The notes beneath the pieces are model-generated. The model saw only the letters and a list, made by a program, of their open reading frames with translations. It was not told the DNA's origin and made no database searches. The position numbers were made by a program, and so were the translations under genes. A stretch of 64,000 bases of DNA from Actinomycetes bacterium. Lineage in GTDB: Bacteria > Actinomycetota > Acidimicrobiia > Acidimicrobiales > Acidimicrobiaceae. Below, in pieces: positions 56,417-64,000 of this stretch; position 1 is the stretch's first letter; the number at the start of each line of letters is the position of its first letter. The stretch covers positions 1-64,000 of the forward strand of contig JAKAQL010000004.1 in NCBI GenBank assembly GCA_021822605.1, given 5' to 3'.

Positions 56417-57763
56417 TTATAGATCGTCAGTGGTCGCCTCATCAGGCGGTGCCGACCTCGCTGGTCGAGAAGTCTTTGGCACCATCGCCAGGATCTCAGG
56501 CCGAGGCGGTGGTGGAACCGAAACGCCCGTCAATTGGGCAAGGGCAGGAATGCGGCCCGCGTTTTCCTTAGCGAACTCGATGAGCTCAGGTGTTGCGTCG
56601 CTCGGCAAGCTCGTTGGCTGCACTTGACGACGGATCGGGCTCTGTGCGACTGCATCAATGAGCACCATCCAGCGCTCCGATGGTGTATCTGCATTCATCT
56701 CTGCATTGCACAGCTCAACGAGGCGCGCGGCGAGTTCTGCCGGCAGTTTCGCGCTCGGGTCTGGTAGTTTTGCGGCGAGCCGGAGGGCCCGCACGAGGCG
56801 GTTCTCGTCGATGGCGCTGGCCACCTCTTTTTGCCACTTGTCGGTCTCTGTGCTCGAACGGGCAGCGAGGACTCCGGATAGGCTGTTGAAAAGCTCGGTC
56901 ACCTGCGGGTTCTTCGCCGATCGATCAGCTGCCGCGAGGATCGCCCGCAGGTCCTTCAGCGATATCTCTTGTACGATCTCATTGGCGGCCTCGGCGCGGT
57001 CAAGCCAGGTAGCGACACGGATACGAGGGAGGATCCCCTCGGCAATCTTGAGAGTTGCTTCGACTGGGGTCACGGGATCGCCAGCGGCACTCGCGAGTGC
57101 ATTCTGTTCGGCGATAGCAGCGCGCACTGCCGGGAGTCCACCCTTGACCAAGGCTTCGCCGATTGGCCGATGCTCCGGAAGCAGGGAATCAAGGACCTCC
57201 TTGCGATGGATCTCCTTCGGATGCAGGCGCTTCGCCTCTGGGCGATTGGGTCGTCGTCGATCAGAGGTGGTCGTTCGATTGGTCCGCTGTGGCCTGTCTT
57301 GACCTGCGGGTCGCTGCCGTTCACCCGAACGCTGCGGCCGATCTGCACTCCCTTGGGGCCCTGTCGGCGTCTGTCCCTGACGTCCCCTTGGCGACTGTCG
57401 CTGACGCTCACGTTCGCCACCTTGGCGTGAGCGATTGCCGCCCTCTCGTGGACCGCGGTTGGGACGCTCTGTCCGTCCCTTTTTCTTCAAAGAGATATTC
57501 ACCAGGGGCTCATCGCTGGATGAGCCGATCAGCTCAAGGCGGTTGTCTGGTGTTTTTTTGGCAGTCGGGGCAGAGACCGACAATATTTCGATCCCATCAA
57601 GGCCCATGGACACTTCAGCTCGCGTAACATCGCCAATTTTTGCACCGTCATAGAGGAGCTGTGTGGCGACAGTCCCCTTTGGACTTCGAGCGCCCGCAGC
57701 GCGCCATGTCCAGCTGTCGTTGTTGAGCTGACTCGTCAGCTCAATCTCGAGTTTGGTCGCCAT
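56417..57763 (-). CDS. Hypothetical protein with a basic disordered linker, 448 aa
   Basis: An unrecognised three-part protein. Residues 1 to about 90 form a beta-rich domain (MATKLEIELTSQLNNDSWTW, LYDGAKIGDVTRAEV). Residues about 100-190 are a disordered tract of Arg, Gln, Gly, Pro and Ser, very like RNA-binding tails. The rest is helical (EVLDSLLPEHRPIGEALVKG, ALRLAAKLPDPSAKLPAELA) and recalls alpha-solenoid repeats. ATG 57763 follows ggtggagg; the GTG/ATG upstream lacks a site. It leads an operon with GNAT and NUDIX genes. A role with RNA is a guess from the linker only. Confidence 0.65.
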   Translation of the reverse strand: MATKLEIELTSQLNNDSWTWRAAGARSPKGTVATQLLYDGAKIGDVTRAEVSMGLDGIEILSVSAPTAKKTPDNRLELIGSSSDEPLVNISLKKKGRTERPNRGPREGGNRSRQGGERERQRQSPRGRQGQTPTGPQGSADRPQRSGERQRPAGQDRPQRTNRTTTSDRRRPNRPEAKRLHPKEIHRKEVLDSLLPEHRPIGEALVKGGLPAVRAAIAEQNALASAAGDPVTPVEATLKIAEGILPRIRVATWLDRAEAANEIVQEISLKDLRAILAAADRSAKNPQVTELFNSLSGVLAARSSTETDKWQKEVASAIDENRLVRALRLAAKLPDPSAKLPAELAARLVELCNAEMNADTPSERWMVLIDAVAQSPIRRQVQPTSLPSDATPELIEFAKENAGRIPALAQLTGVSVPPPPRPEILAMVPKTSRPARSAPPDEATTDDL

Positions 57764-57869
57764 GAACCTCCACCTACCACGTTGATCGATTTGTGGTAAT
57801 CGTCTGTCGATCACCATCGGCCAATACTAGTCGGACGATAGAAAAGGGTCAGCAGCTAGCCTTGCTCGA

Positions 57870-58709
57870 ATGCGAATAGGTGCTCATGTCTCGGCGGCTG
57901 GGGGATTTGATGGTCTGATTGAACGTGCAGATTCCCTTGGAGTGCAGGCGGCACAGTTCTTTCTCTCCTCTCCCCGAACCTGGAGATATCGCCCTATCGC
58001 AGCTCCGAAGGCTGGTCCCGTGATCGAGTCGGCAAGACAGCATGGCGTGGAGCGCCTGGTTGTGCATGCGTCATATCTGATCAACCTGGGATCGAGTGAT
58101 CCAGAGCTGGTAACAAAATCGAGTGCGCTGCTTGCCGCCGTGATGGCAACGTCGGCTGAGGAATCACTATCCGCGGTGGTGCTTCACCCTGGCTCGCACA
58201 AGGGGTATGGATTTACAGAGAGCCTCGCAAGTTGGCGCATGGCGGTGGCACCGGCGCTGTCGTTCGCCTCAGCAACGACACAACTGTTGCTTGAGAACAC
58301 CGCTGGCGGAGGCGCCTCCATGGGTCGTTCCATCGAGGAGCTGGACCAGCTGCTTCAGCTCTGCGAACGACCTGGTGCGGTGGGTGTCTGTATCGATACC
58401 CAACATCTCTTTGCAGCCGGATATGATCTCCGTGACCGAGTCCTGGCTGATGAACTCGCTGAAGAGCTGATGAGTACATTTGGAAGCGTGTCTGCAGTTC
58501 ATCTCAATGACTCTGCAACAGAACTCGGTTCAGCTCATGACAGACATGCCAATCTTGGCGAGGGCGAGATCGGGCTCGATGCGTTGATGTCCTTCGTCCA
58601 TCATGAGGTCTTTCAATCTGCGGACCTTATCCTCGAGGTACCTGGTGCCGGCAACGGACCTCGAGTGGAGGATATCGCGCTACTCAAGCATGCGTTGGCG
58701 AATTCCTAA
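57870..58709 (+). CDS. nfo: Deoxyribonuclease IV (AP endonuclease family 2)
   Basis: A 279-residue trinuclear zinc enzyme that cuts DNA at abasic sites in base-excision repair. MRIGAHVSAAGGF, VVHASYLINL, VVLHPGSHKG, LLLENTAGGG, CIDTQHLFAAGYD and HANLGEGEIG supply the metal ligands in the family order and spacing. Only a weak ribosome-binding site precedes ATG 57870. It is a single gene, convergent with the HAD gene. Confidence 0.95.
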   Translation: MRIGAHVSAAGGFDGLIERADSLGVQAAQFFLSSPRTWRYRPIAAPKAGPVIESARQHGVERLVVHASYLINLGSSDPELVTKSSALLAAVMATSAEESLSAVVLHPGSHKGYGFTESLASWRMAVAPALSFASATTQLLLENTAGGGASMGRSIEELDQLLQLCERPGAVGVCIDTQHLFAAGYDLRDRVLADELAEELMSTFGSVSAVHLNDSATELGSAHDRHANLGEGEIGLDALMSFVHHEVFQSADLILEVPGAGNGPRVEDIALLKHALANS

Positions 58710-58712
58710 CTC

Positions 58713-58771
58713 TTGACCCTCCCAGTGTTGACCCTCCCAGTGTTGACCCTCCTAGTGTTGACCCTCCCAGT
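58713..58771. repeat. About four tandem copies of a 15-bp repeat after nfo
   Basis: The unit ttgaccctcccagtg repeats at 58713, 58728, 58743 (one T for C) and 58758 (last base changed). It starts four bases after the nfo stop and lies in the convergent gap before the HAD gene. Confidence 0.9.
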
Positions 58772-58775
58772 TGTT

Positions 58776-58793
58776 CCCTCCTCCGAAGGAGGG
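58776..58793. terminator. Short hairpin between convergent genes
   Basis: ccctcct-ccga-aggaggg forms a 7-bp GC-rich stem with a 4-nt loop right after the 15-bp repeats. No T-run follows on either strand, so a terminator role is uncertain. Confidence 0.3.
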
Positions 58794-58856
58794 TGACCGG
58801 CAATGCCCGTGAGGATCATTATTCGGTAGTCACGGGAGTGAGCTATCGGCATGTGG

Positions 58857-59516
58857 CTAGGGCGTGTCGAGGAAAATTATGCCATTGTCGGCCAGGAAGA
58901 GCAATAAGGCCTCAGCGCCCACATACCGGTGGCTGCGGTAGCCTGCGGTCGCGGCGGCTCTCACATTATCAGCGCGATCATCGATGAAGATGGTTTGTCC
59001 AGGATTGAGCCCGAAGGAGTCGGTGAGGGCCTCGAAGAACTCAATTGACGGTTTGATGAGACCGATCAGTCCGGAGACGAGGATGCCATCAAAGGTCTGG
59101 AGGAAAGGAAAAGTAGCGACGGCTTCATCCCAGTATTCGCCGGGCCAGTTGGTTGCCGCATAAGTTGGAATGCCTGCCTCGTTGCACTGATTGAGCAAGG
59201 TGACCAACGGCACCGAGACTGATCCCCACATCTCGCGAAATCGATCGTGATAGGCTCTGACTAGCGAGCCGAGCTCGGAGTTAGCTGCGAGCAAGGGGCT
59301 GGCCGCTATCGAGAATGGAACCCCGCGATCCAGTTGGGCATGCCATTCCGGCGTGCAAACCTGCTGGAGGAAGCGCTCCATGTCAACTTCGTTGGTAAAC
59401 AGCTTGCGATAGAGGTGCCGCGGATCCCAGTCAATGAATACCCCTCCAAGATCGAAGACGATGGCGGACACAGGAACGTTGGGGGAAGTCCGTCCAGGTT
59501 TGGGCTTGGCCGCCAT
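58857..59516 (-). CDS. HAD-like hydrolase, subfamily IA
   Basis: A 219-residue enzyme with motif I IVFDLGGVFIDWD, motif II YAATNWPGEYW, motif III IKPSIEFFEAL and motif IV FIDDRADNVRAA. The form of motif I and the small cap are like the HAD-IA group with dehalogenases and sugar-phosphate phosphatases; the second catalytic Asp of classic phosphatases (DxD) is replaced by Gly, as in several YihX/Epoxide-hydrolase-like members. ATG 59516 has a cggag site at short spacing. The substrate is unknown. Confidence 0.85.
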   Translation of the reverse strand: MAAKPKPGRTSPNVPVSAIVFDLGGVFIDWDPRHLYRKLFTNEVDMERFLQQVCTPEWHAQLDRGVPFSIAASPLLAANSELGSLVRAYHDRFREMWGSVSVPLVTLLNQCNEAGIPTYAATNWPGEYWDEAVATFPFLQTFDGILVSGLIGLIKPSIEFFEALTDSFGLNPGQTIFIDDRADNVRAAATAGYRSHRYVGAEALLLFLADNGIIFLDTP

Positions 59517-59536
59517 TTCTCCGAGGCTAGCTGTCC

Positions 59537-59740
59537 GTGCCCATTTCTGTGCTGGATTTTGATGAGCCCGCACCACTTCGCCCCTGGATCCCTAGGCTTT
59601 TGTCGCATCCTGGGAGTCGTTCGTTGGCGGTTGCGCTCACTCGGGAACAGTTCGGTGATGGTGCACGGGCGACAACGTTAGCGCTCTGGCGCGAGGAGGC
59701 AATGATTGGTTCGAGGCTTCGGGAAGTCTATCGTGCTTGA
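59537..59740 (+). CDS. Possible small protein, 67 aa
   Basis: A GTG-started frame with gagg 11 nt upstream, divergent from the HAD gene. The product begins MPISVLDFDEPAPLRPWIPR and ends EEAMIGSRLREVYRA; composition and codon use look coding, with no membrane segment. I do not recognise it. The 140 bp behind it, up to the secreted protein gene, hold nothing I can name. Confidence 0.4.
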   Translation: MPISVLDFDEPAPLRPWIPRLLSHPGSRSLAVALTREQFGDGARATTLALWREEAMIGSRLREVYRA

Positions 59741-59881
59741 TTCCCACGTTTAGAAGATTAGCTATTGGTCGTCCGGAAGATGGGCAAAGGTGGCGAGGCG
59801 CCACTCCATCGCGTTGGCTAGGCCTCTTCGGCGCCGAAATCAGGTGACCGTAGAGCTGGACACCACGCATGGAGGGTGACA

Positions 59882-60673
59882 CTATTGCACGTTCCACAGC
59901 TCTGTCCTGAGCGAGACGACAGGCAGGTGAACGATGCTTGCGGCGACATCTAGGGATGGGAGAGAGCCTGACAGGCCACCGATGTCATATTCCCCTGACC
60001 AATGCTCGACCAAAGAGGCGCTGAGCAGACCGGGTTGCTCTGGTCGGTACCAGGTGATGGCAGCGTCGCTAGCAGGAGGGGACCCGGACGGAGGTGTTCT
60101 GTTGAACTGCCATGAACTCCACGACTGAGCGTGGATGACGAGAGGGCCGTCATTGGTGGATACGGTGACGGTGTCCGTCCCTGTGGTCGAGGTGATGAAC
60201 TCCATGGGAATGTTGATGATGCCGAATGACGGATGAGCCGAGATCGTCGGTCGTGGTAGACGGTCGGTCACCACCTGGGTCCAGAGAGCGAGAAGATCGA
60301 CATGGCTGACGGGACTGGTGTCACATCTTGGGTAAACGCTGAGACGTGCCCACATTGCCTCTGCCCACGCTACTTCTGCTTGATAGAGTGAGGCGGAGGT
60401 GGGATTGACAGTGGCATAGGTGACGCAGCTGACCGCCAGTGACGCTCCAGTATGCGTGACGAGCGAGGGAACAAAGACCGGACCATGCTGAGAGCCACTC
60501 GGGTTGGAGGTCTCCGTGTGCGAACCTTTGAGAGTGATATGGTAGGTCGAACCTGATCCTCCGCCTTGTACGATCACGCTGGCCAAATGGGTAGCTGGTC
60601 GAGCACTTGCGGTGAGTACCACGACACCGACAGCAATGACTGATAGGCGCAGACTTCGAAATAGTCGCCGCAC
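59882..60673 (-). CDS. Secreted protein of unknown function, 263 aa
   Basis: GTG 60673 follows aggaggg. The N terminus is a Sec signal (MRRLFRSLRLSVIAVGVVVL then SARPA), with likely cleavage after about residue 28. The mature part is rich in Ser and Thr and predicted mostly beta, with two cysteines that could form a disulfide (SCVTYAT and YPRCDTSP). No enzyme motif is seen. It could be a cell-surface protein; no neighbour explains it. Confidence 0.65.
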   Translation of the reverse strand: MRRLFRSLRLSVIAVGVVVLTASARPATHLASVIVQGGGSGSTYHITLKGSHTETSNPSGSQHGPVFVPSLVTHTGASLAVSCVTYATVNPTSASLYQAEVAWAEAMWARLSVYPRCDTSPVSHVDLLALWTQVVTDRLPRPTISAHPSFGIINIPMEFITSTTGTDTVTVSTNDGPLVIHAQSWSSWQFNRTPPSGSPPASDAAITWYRPEQPGLLSASLVEHWSGEYDIGGLSGSLPSLDVAASIVHLPVVSLRTELWNVQ

Positions 60674-60915
60674 GAGCCCTCCTTGGCACTATCTAACCCA
60701 GCGCCGTAAACCCAGCGCTGTATCTAACCCGGTATGGCCCTGTCTCTTCGGGAAGGTAGCCTCCGTAGTGTGGCGTACCTTACCGCTGAGTGGGCCCCAT
60801 GCTCATCCGTGAGCCAAGCATCAACAGTAGCAACCAGGGCGGTCCGAGTCAAGGCACGGGTAGCGGTCAATTTGTTCTCTACGGTTACACCCAACCAACG
60901 GATATCGCGATCAGG

Positions 60916-61689
60916 TTACGCTCCGAAGGCGTGATAACCACCGTCGACGTGAATCAGTTCGCCAGTCGTCTTCGGGAAAAAGTCGGACAACAGCGCGACC
61001 ACGCTTCGAGCGACTGGCACTGCGTCCTCTGGATCCCAGCCAAGTGGGGACCGATCCCCCCAGTTGTCCTGGAACATTTTGAAGGCCTCGATTGACTTGG
61101 CGGCGATCGTCCGAATGGGACCCGCCGAGATGAGATTGACTCGGATTTGGGAGTCACCAAGCTCACGAGCCAAGTAGCGGCTGAGTGATTCAAGGCCTGC
61201 CTTAGCCACTCCCATCCAGTTATACCCTGGCCACGCGACGGTTGCGTCGAAGTCGAGGCCGACAATTGAGGCTCCCTTGGCGGCGGCGAGCAGTGGACGA
61301 AATGCCCTTGCGAGCTCCGACAGAGAGAATGTGGAAACATGGAGCGCGGTGGCGACATCCTCCCACGGAGCTTGCAGCATCGGTTGATCCAGACAGGAGG
61401 GTGGCGCGTAACCGATGGCGTGGACGATGCCATCAAGGTGCGACCAGCTCTCCTGCACTTGGACGGCCGCCTGATTCACGGAGGCAGGGTCACCAGCATC
61501 GAGTTCAATGACCCGAACATCGCCGCCCAATTTCGAAGCCACTCGTCGGGTGATCGAGAGGCCTCGACCAAACCCAGTCAGAATAGTGTCTGCTCCCTCA
61601 TCGCGAGCGACGCGCGCGATATGATAGGCAATCGATGAGGTGTTGAGAACACCGGTGATCAGAAGCTGCTTTTCGTCTAGGATGCCCAT
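60916..61689 (-). CDS. fabI: Enoyl-[acyl-carrier-protein] reductase (FabI/InhA type)
   Basis: A 257-residue short-chain dehydrogenase-like enzyme that reduces the enoyl group in fatty acid elongation with NADH. The N-terminal LLITGVLNTSSIAYHIA is the FabI/InhA form of the nucleotide loop. The catalytic pair is in YNWMGVAKAGLESL (Tyr-x6-Lys). ISAGPIRTIAAKSI is the substrate-loop region. No fabG gene is next to it, in contrast to the mycobacterial mabA-inhA pair. Confidence 0.93.
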   Translation of the reverse strand: MGILDEKQLLITGVLNTSSIAYHIARVARDEGADTILTGFGRGLSITRRVASKLGGDVRVIELDAGDPASVNQAAVQVQESWSHLDGIVHAIGYAPPSCLDQPMLQAPWEDVATALHVSTFSLSELARAFRPLLAAAKGASIVGLDFDATVAWPGYNWMGVAKAGLESLSRYLARELGDSQIRVNLISAGPIRTIAAKSIEAFKMFQDNWGDRSPLGWDPEDAVPVARSVVALLSDFFPKTTGELIHVDGGYHAFGA

Positions 61690-61781
61690 TCCATCTCCCT
61701 GGCCGTAAACTCTACTCAGAGTAATAGCAGCTTAGATTGGTATGAGCACACAACGAAACGACATCGAACAAGGAGCTGAGT

Positions 61782-62441
61782 TTGCAGATCGGAATATTGG
61801 GAGGAACGGGTCCTCTTGGCAGTGCGCTAGGCGCAAGGCTGGCGGCGAGTCACCTATCAGTTGGGTTGGGATCGAGGGATAAAACGAGAGCGGCTGAGGT
61901 TGCCAAGGACATGATCCATCGGTGGCCGGAGGTGGACGGGTATCTGGTCGGTGCTGATAATGAGGAGGCGGCCAGGGCTCAGATGGTATTTGTTGCGGTA
62001 CCATGGGAAGCCACCATCCGGTTGGTGGAACCACTTGAGCACGTCCTGGAGGGTAAGATCGTTGTGTCGATGGCCAACGCGCTGGTAAAGGTGGGAGACG
62101 AGTTCGCGGCTCTCACCGTTCCGCGGGGTTCGGCAGCACAACTCCTACAAGCGAGGCTGCCGGCGGCCATGGTAGTGGCTGCTCTGCACCACGTACCTGC
62201 ACGATCCCTAGCCAACCTCTCCCGGCCTGTTGAGGTAGATACTCTCGTCTGTGCCGATTCGTCGAGCGCGAGGAGTCAGGTGGCAGCCATCCTGTCGAAG
62301 ATCCCTGGACTCAGGGTCTTGGAGGCGGGGTCACTGGCACAGGCACCCGCTATCGAAGCGATGACGGCTGTGTTGTTGAATATCAATCTGCGATACAAGG
62401 CGACAGCATCAATTCGCCTGACTGGTGTGGAGGTTGCTTGA
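61782..62441 (+). CDS. npdG: NADPH-dependent F420 reductase
   Basis: A 219-residue Rossmann protein that passes hydride between NADPH and coenzyme F420. MQIGILGGTGPLGSALGARL is the nucleotide loop. VFVAVPWEATIRLVEPL and VAALHHVPARSL match the F420-binding region of the family, and the end carries MTAVLLNINLRYKATA. TTG 61782 follows aaggag by 7 nt. It abuts mshC, so reduced F420 and mycothiol genes are cotranscribed. The FO synthase is 26 kb away. Confidence 0.9.
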   Translation: MQIGILGGTGPLGSALGARLAASHLSVGLGSRDKTRAAEVAKDMIHRWPEVDGYLVGADNEEAARAQMVFVAVPWEATIRLVEPLEHVLEGKIVVSMANALVKVGDEFAALTVPRGSAAQLLQARLPAAMVVAALHHVPARSLANLSRPVEVDTLVCADSSSARSQVAAILSKIPGLRVLEAGSLAQAPAIEAMTAVLLNINLRYKATASIRLTGVEVA

Positions 62442-63563
62442 ATGAAGATCTTTGACACCGCTCGTGAGGCAATGGTTGATCTCGATCTCCACCAAGTCGC
62501 TCGCATCTACACCTGCGGCATCACCCCCTACGATGCCGCGCATATGGGTCATGCGGCCGTCTACGTGACCTTCGATCTCCTGCAGCGCAATCTTGCCAGG
62601 CATAACGTGGTCTCCACCTGCGTGCGCAACGTGACGGACGTAGATGATGATATCCTTCGCAAGGCTCGAAGTATTGGAGCGAACTATCTTGATCTCGCCG
62701 CACGAGAGATGGCTAAGTTCGATCGAGATATGGCGGGTCTTGGTCTTTCCCGACCACACGCCGAGCCGAGGGCGACATCGGCGATTCCGGAAATTTTGAC
62801 GATGGTCGGGGATCTTATGGACGGCGGATTTGCCTATGAGGTCGATGGTTGGGTCTACTTCGAGGTGGCAAAGGCACCGAACTTTGGGAAAGTGTCACAC
62901 CTGCCTCGTGACATGATGTTAGAGCTTGCCGCGGAGCGCGGTGGCAACCCCGGCGATCTGCGAAAGCGAGATCCGCTGGACTTCGTATTGTGGCAGCCCT
63001 CACTCCCGGACGAACCAGCTTGGGAGTCGCGCTTTGGTCCTGGACGTCCTGGATGGCACATTGAGTGTTCCGCGCTCGCAATGCGCGAACTCGGTCCGGT
63101 TGTTGACATACATGGAGGTGGATCAGATCTGATCTTTCCGCACCACGAGTGCGAGGCAGCACAGACGGAGGCCATCACTGGTGGTGAATTCGTCAAACAT
63201 TGGATGCATGTTGGGATGGTTTGTCTCGATGGAGTGAAGATGTCCAAGTCACTTGGCAACCTTGTCTTCGTCGGTGACCTCCTTGAGCATTCCACTGGTG
63301 AGGAGATCCGCTTAGCGATCTTGAGTCATCACTATCGGTCGACCTGGGATTGGTCCGATGCCGTGCTGGCGAGCGCGGAGGACCGTGTTCGCAGGTGGAG
63401 GGACAGTGGTCCTGGCAAAGGTGCATTCGATGAGGTGTCCGAGGCGCTTGACAATGACCTTGATACCCCAACGGCTATCGCGGCCATTGAACGTGCAGTT
63501 GCTGAAGGGTATGGTGTCATCGATACGGTGAAGTTGTTGGGAATCGATTTGGAGGTCTCGTGA
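62442..63563 (+). CDS. mshC: Cysteine:GlcN-Ins ligase MshC
   Basis: A 373-residue enzyme related to cysteinyl-tRNA synthetase that joins cysteine to glucosaminyl-inositol in mycothiol synthesis. YTCGITPYDAAHMGHAAVYV is the MshC form of the HIGH region; CysRS has CGPTVYD instead. RPGWHIECSALAM and GGGSDLIFPHHECE hold the zinc-binding residues and GVKMSKSLGN is the second signature. The tRNA-binding domain of CysRS is absent. It is about 40 residues shorter than mycobacterial MshC, mainly at the ends. It follows npdG without a gap and overlaps thrS by 4 nt. Confidence 0.9.
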   Translation: MKIFDTAREAMVDLDLHQVARIYTCGITPYDAAHMGHAAVYVTFDLLQRNLARHNVVSTCVRNVTDVDDDILRKARSIGANYLDLAAREMAKFDRDMAGLGLSRPHAEPRATSAIPEILTMVGDLMDGGFAYEVDGWVYFEVAKAPNFGKVSHLPRDMMLELAAERGGNPGDLRKRDPLDFVLWQPSLPDEPAWESRFGPGRPGWHIECSALAMRELGPVVDIHGGGSDLIFPHHECEAAQTEAITGGEFVKHWMHVGMVCLDGVKMSKSLGNLVFVGDLLEHSTGEEIRLAILSHHYRSTWDWSDAVLASAEDRVRRWRDSGPGKGAFDEVSEALDNDLDTPTAIAAIERAVAEGYGVIDTVKLLGIDLEVS

Positions 63564-64000
63564 AGGTAGATGGCCAGCGTTATGAGGGGTCGGTAAGTAG
63601 TGGTGCCGATCTTCTCGCTCACCTGTCGAAGGAAGTTATCAAGGATGTTGTCGTCTTAAACGTGAACGGCGTGCTAGTCGATGTCAGCCATGCTCTTGAC
63701 CCCGATGATGAGGTCGAGCTGATCCATGCCGATAGCCCCGATGGCCTCGACATCGTGCGGCATTCCTGCGCCCATGTGCTCGCCCAGGCGGTGCTGCGGT
63801 TGTTCCCTGGCGCCCAATATGCGGTTGGACCAACCACTGAAGACGGTTTTTTTTACGATTTCGCCCTGGAGAACGATAGACGCTTCGAGGCCTCTGATTT
63901 GAGCGCTGTCGAGGCCGAAATGCGTCGCATCGTGGCTGAGGATCAGCCATTTGTGCGTGATGTTATCACCCTTGACGACGCTGAGGAACTTTTTGTGTCG
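63560..64000 (+). CDS. thrS: Threonyl-tRNA synthetase, N-terminal part (runs off the window)
   Basis: The first 147 codons of a class II synthetase; the rest lies beyond position 64000. The TGS domain covers residues 1-60 (NVNGVLVDVSHALDPDDEVE). The editing-domain motif RHSCAHVLAQAVLRLFPGAQ begins near residue 67, with the HxxxH pair, followed by GPTTEDGFFYDF. GTG 63560 overlaps the mshC stop and follows ggaggt at short spacing. Confidence 0.93.
   Translation, partial: MKVDGQRYEGSVSSGADLLAHLSKEVIKDVVVLNVNGVLVDVSHALDPDDEVELIHADSPDGLDIVRHSCAHVLAQAVLRLFPGAQYAVGPTTEDGFFYDFALENDRRFEASDLSAVEAEMRRIVAEDQPFVRDVITLDDAEELFVS

Noticed and set aside
56658-57302. 214-codon plus-strand frame rich in Arg and Ser
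   Set aside because: It lies opposite the Arg/Gln-rich hypothetical protein gene at 56417-57763, which has a good start and operon context; the plus frame is its mirror.
58713-58793. CRISPR-like repeat array
   Set aside because: The four 15-bp units are directly adjacent with no spacers and no cas genes; this is a simple tandem repeat.

Overview
The window looks like a chromosome segment from an actinobacterium of the Acidimicrobiia type, plausibly an acidophilic iron oxidiser relative. The support is a complete Pup-proteasome locus (mpa, dop, pup, prcB, prcA, pafA), genes for coenzyme F420 (bifunctional FO synthase, NADPH:F420 reductase) and mycothiol (MshC), an InhA-type enoyl reductase, a DUF4193 protein and the actinobacterial tatA-tatC-helY order. 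The family placement is inference; no rRNA or tRNA gene was seen. No intact insertion sequence, prophage or CRISPR array was found.

Layout. 1-12.6 kb is an accessory region: a peptide-type ABC binding lipoprotein, an oxidoreductase gene broken by a stop codon and a frameshift, an MFS exporter, two ABC permeases on the minus strand, then a divergent FAD oxidase gene and a fused double ATPase gene. Together these make up one Opp/Dpp transporter whose genes are split and partly inverted. 12.2-18.4 kb holds single housekeeping-like genes (DsrE-like, ABC-F, TPR protein, HAD phosphatase, MDR reductase). 18.6-27.5 kb is a clean carbohydrate locus: LacI regulator, GH39 glycosidase, and a full Opp-type importer. 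27.9-31.5 kb is a three-gene type IV minor pilin operon on the minus strand, followed by 1.4 kb with no convincing gene.

32.9-54.4 kb is the conserved core. LOG protein and FO synthase overlap, followed by 6-phosphogluconolactonase, three small membrane proteins, tRNA m1A methyltransferase, a ferredoxin and the proteasome operon. Pup ends in GGQ, so Dop must deamidate it before PafA can ligate it. The pafBC pair usually found after pafA is not here; a signal peptidase, a zinc-ribbon protein and trpS lie between pafA and tatA-tatC-helY. A double-length ThyX-like protein follows.

54.4-64 kb carries an acidic DUF4193 protein, a conserved small protein, a NUDIX/GNAT/hypothetical operon on the minus strand, endonuclease IV, a HAD hydrolase, a secreted orphan, FabI/InhA, NADPH:F420 reductase, MshC, and the start of thrS, which runs off the end.

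Short tandem duplications recur at or just beyond gene 3' ends, several copying the stop codon. They are the most unusual DNA-level pattern in the window.
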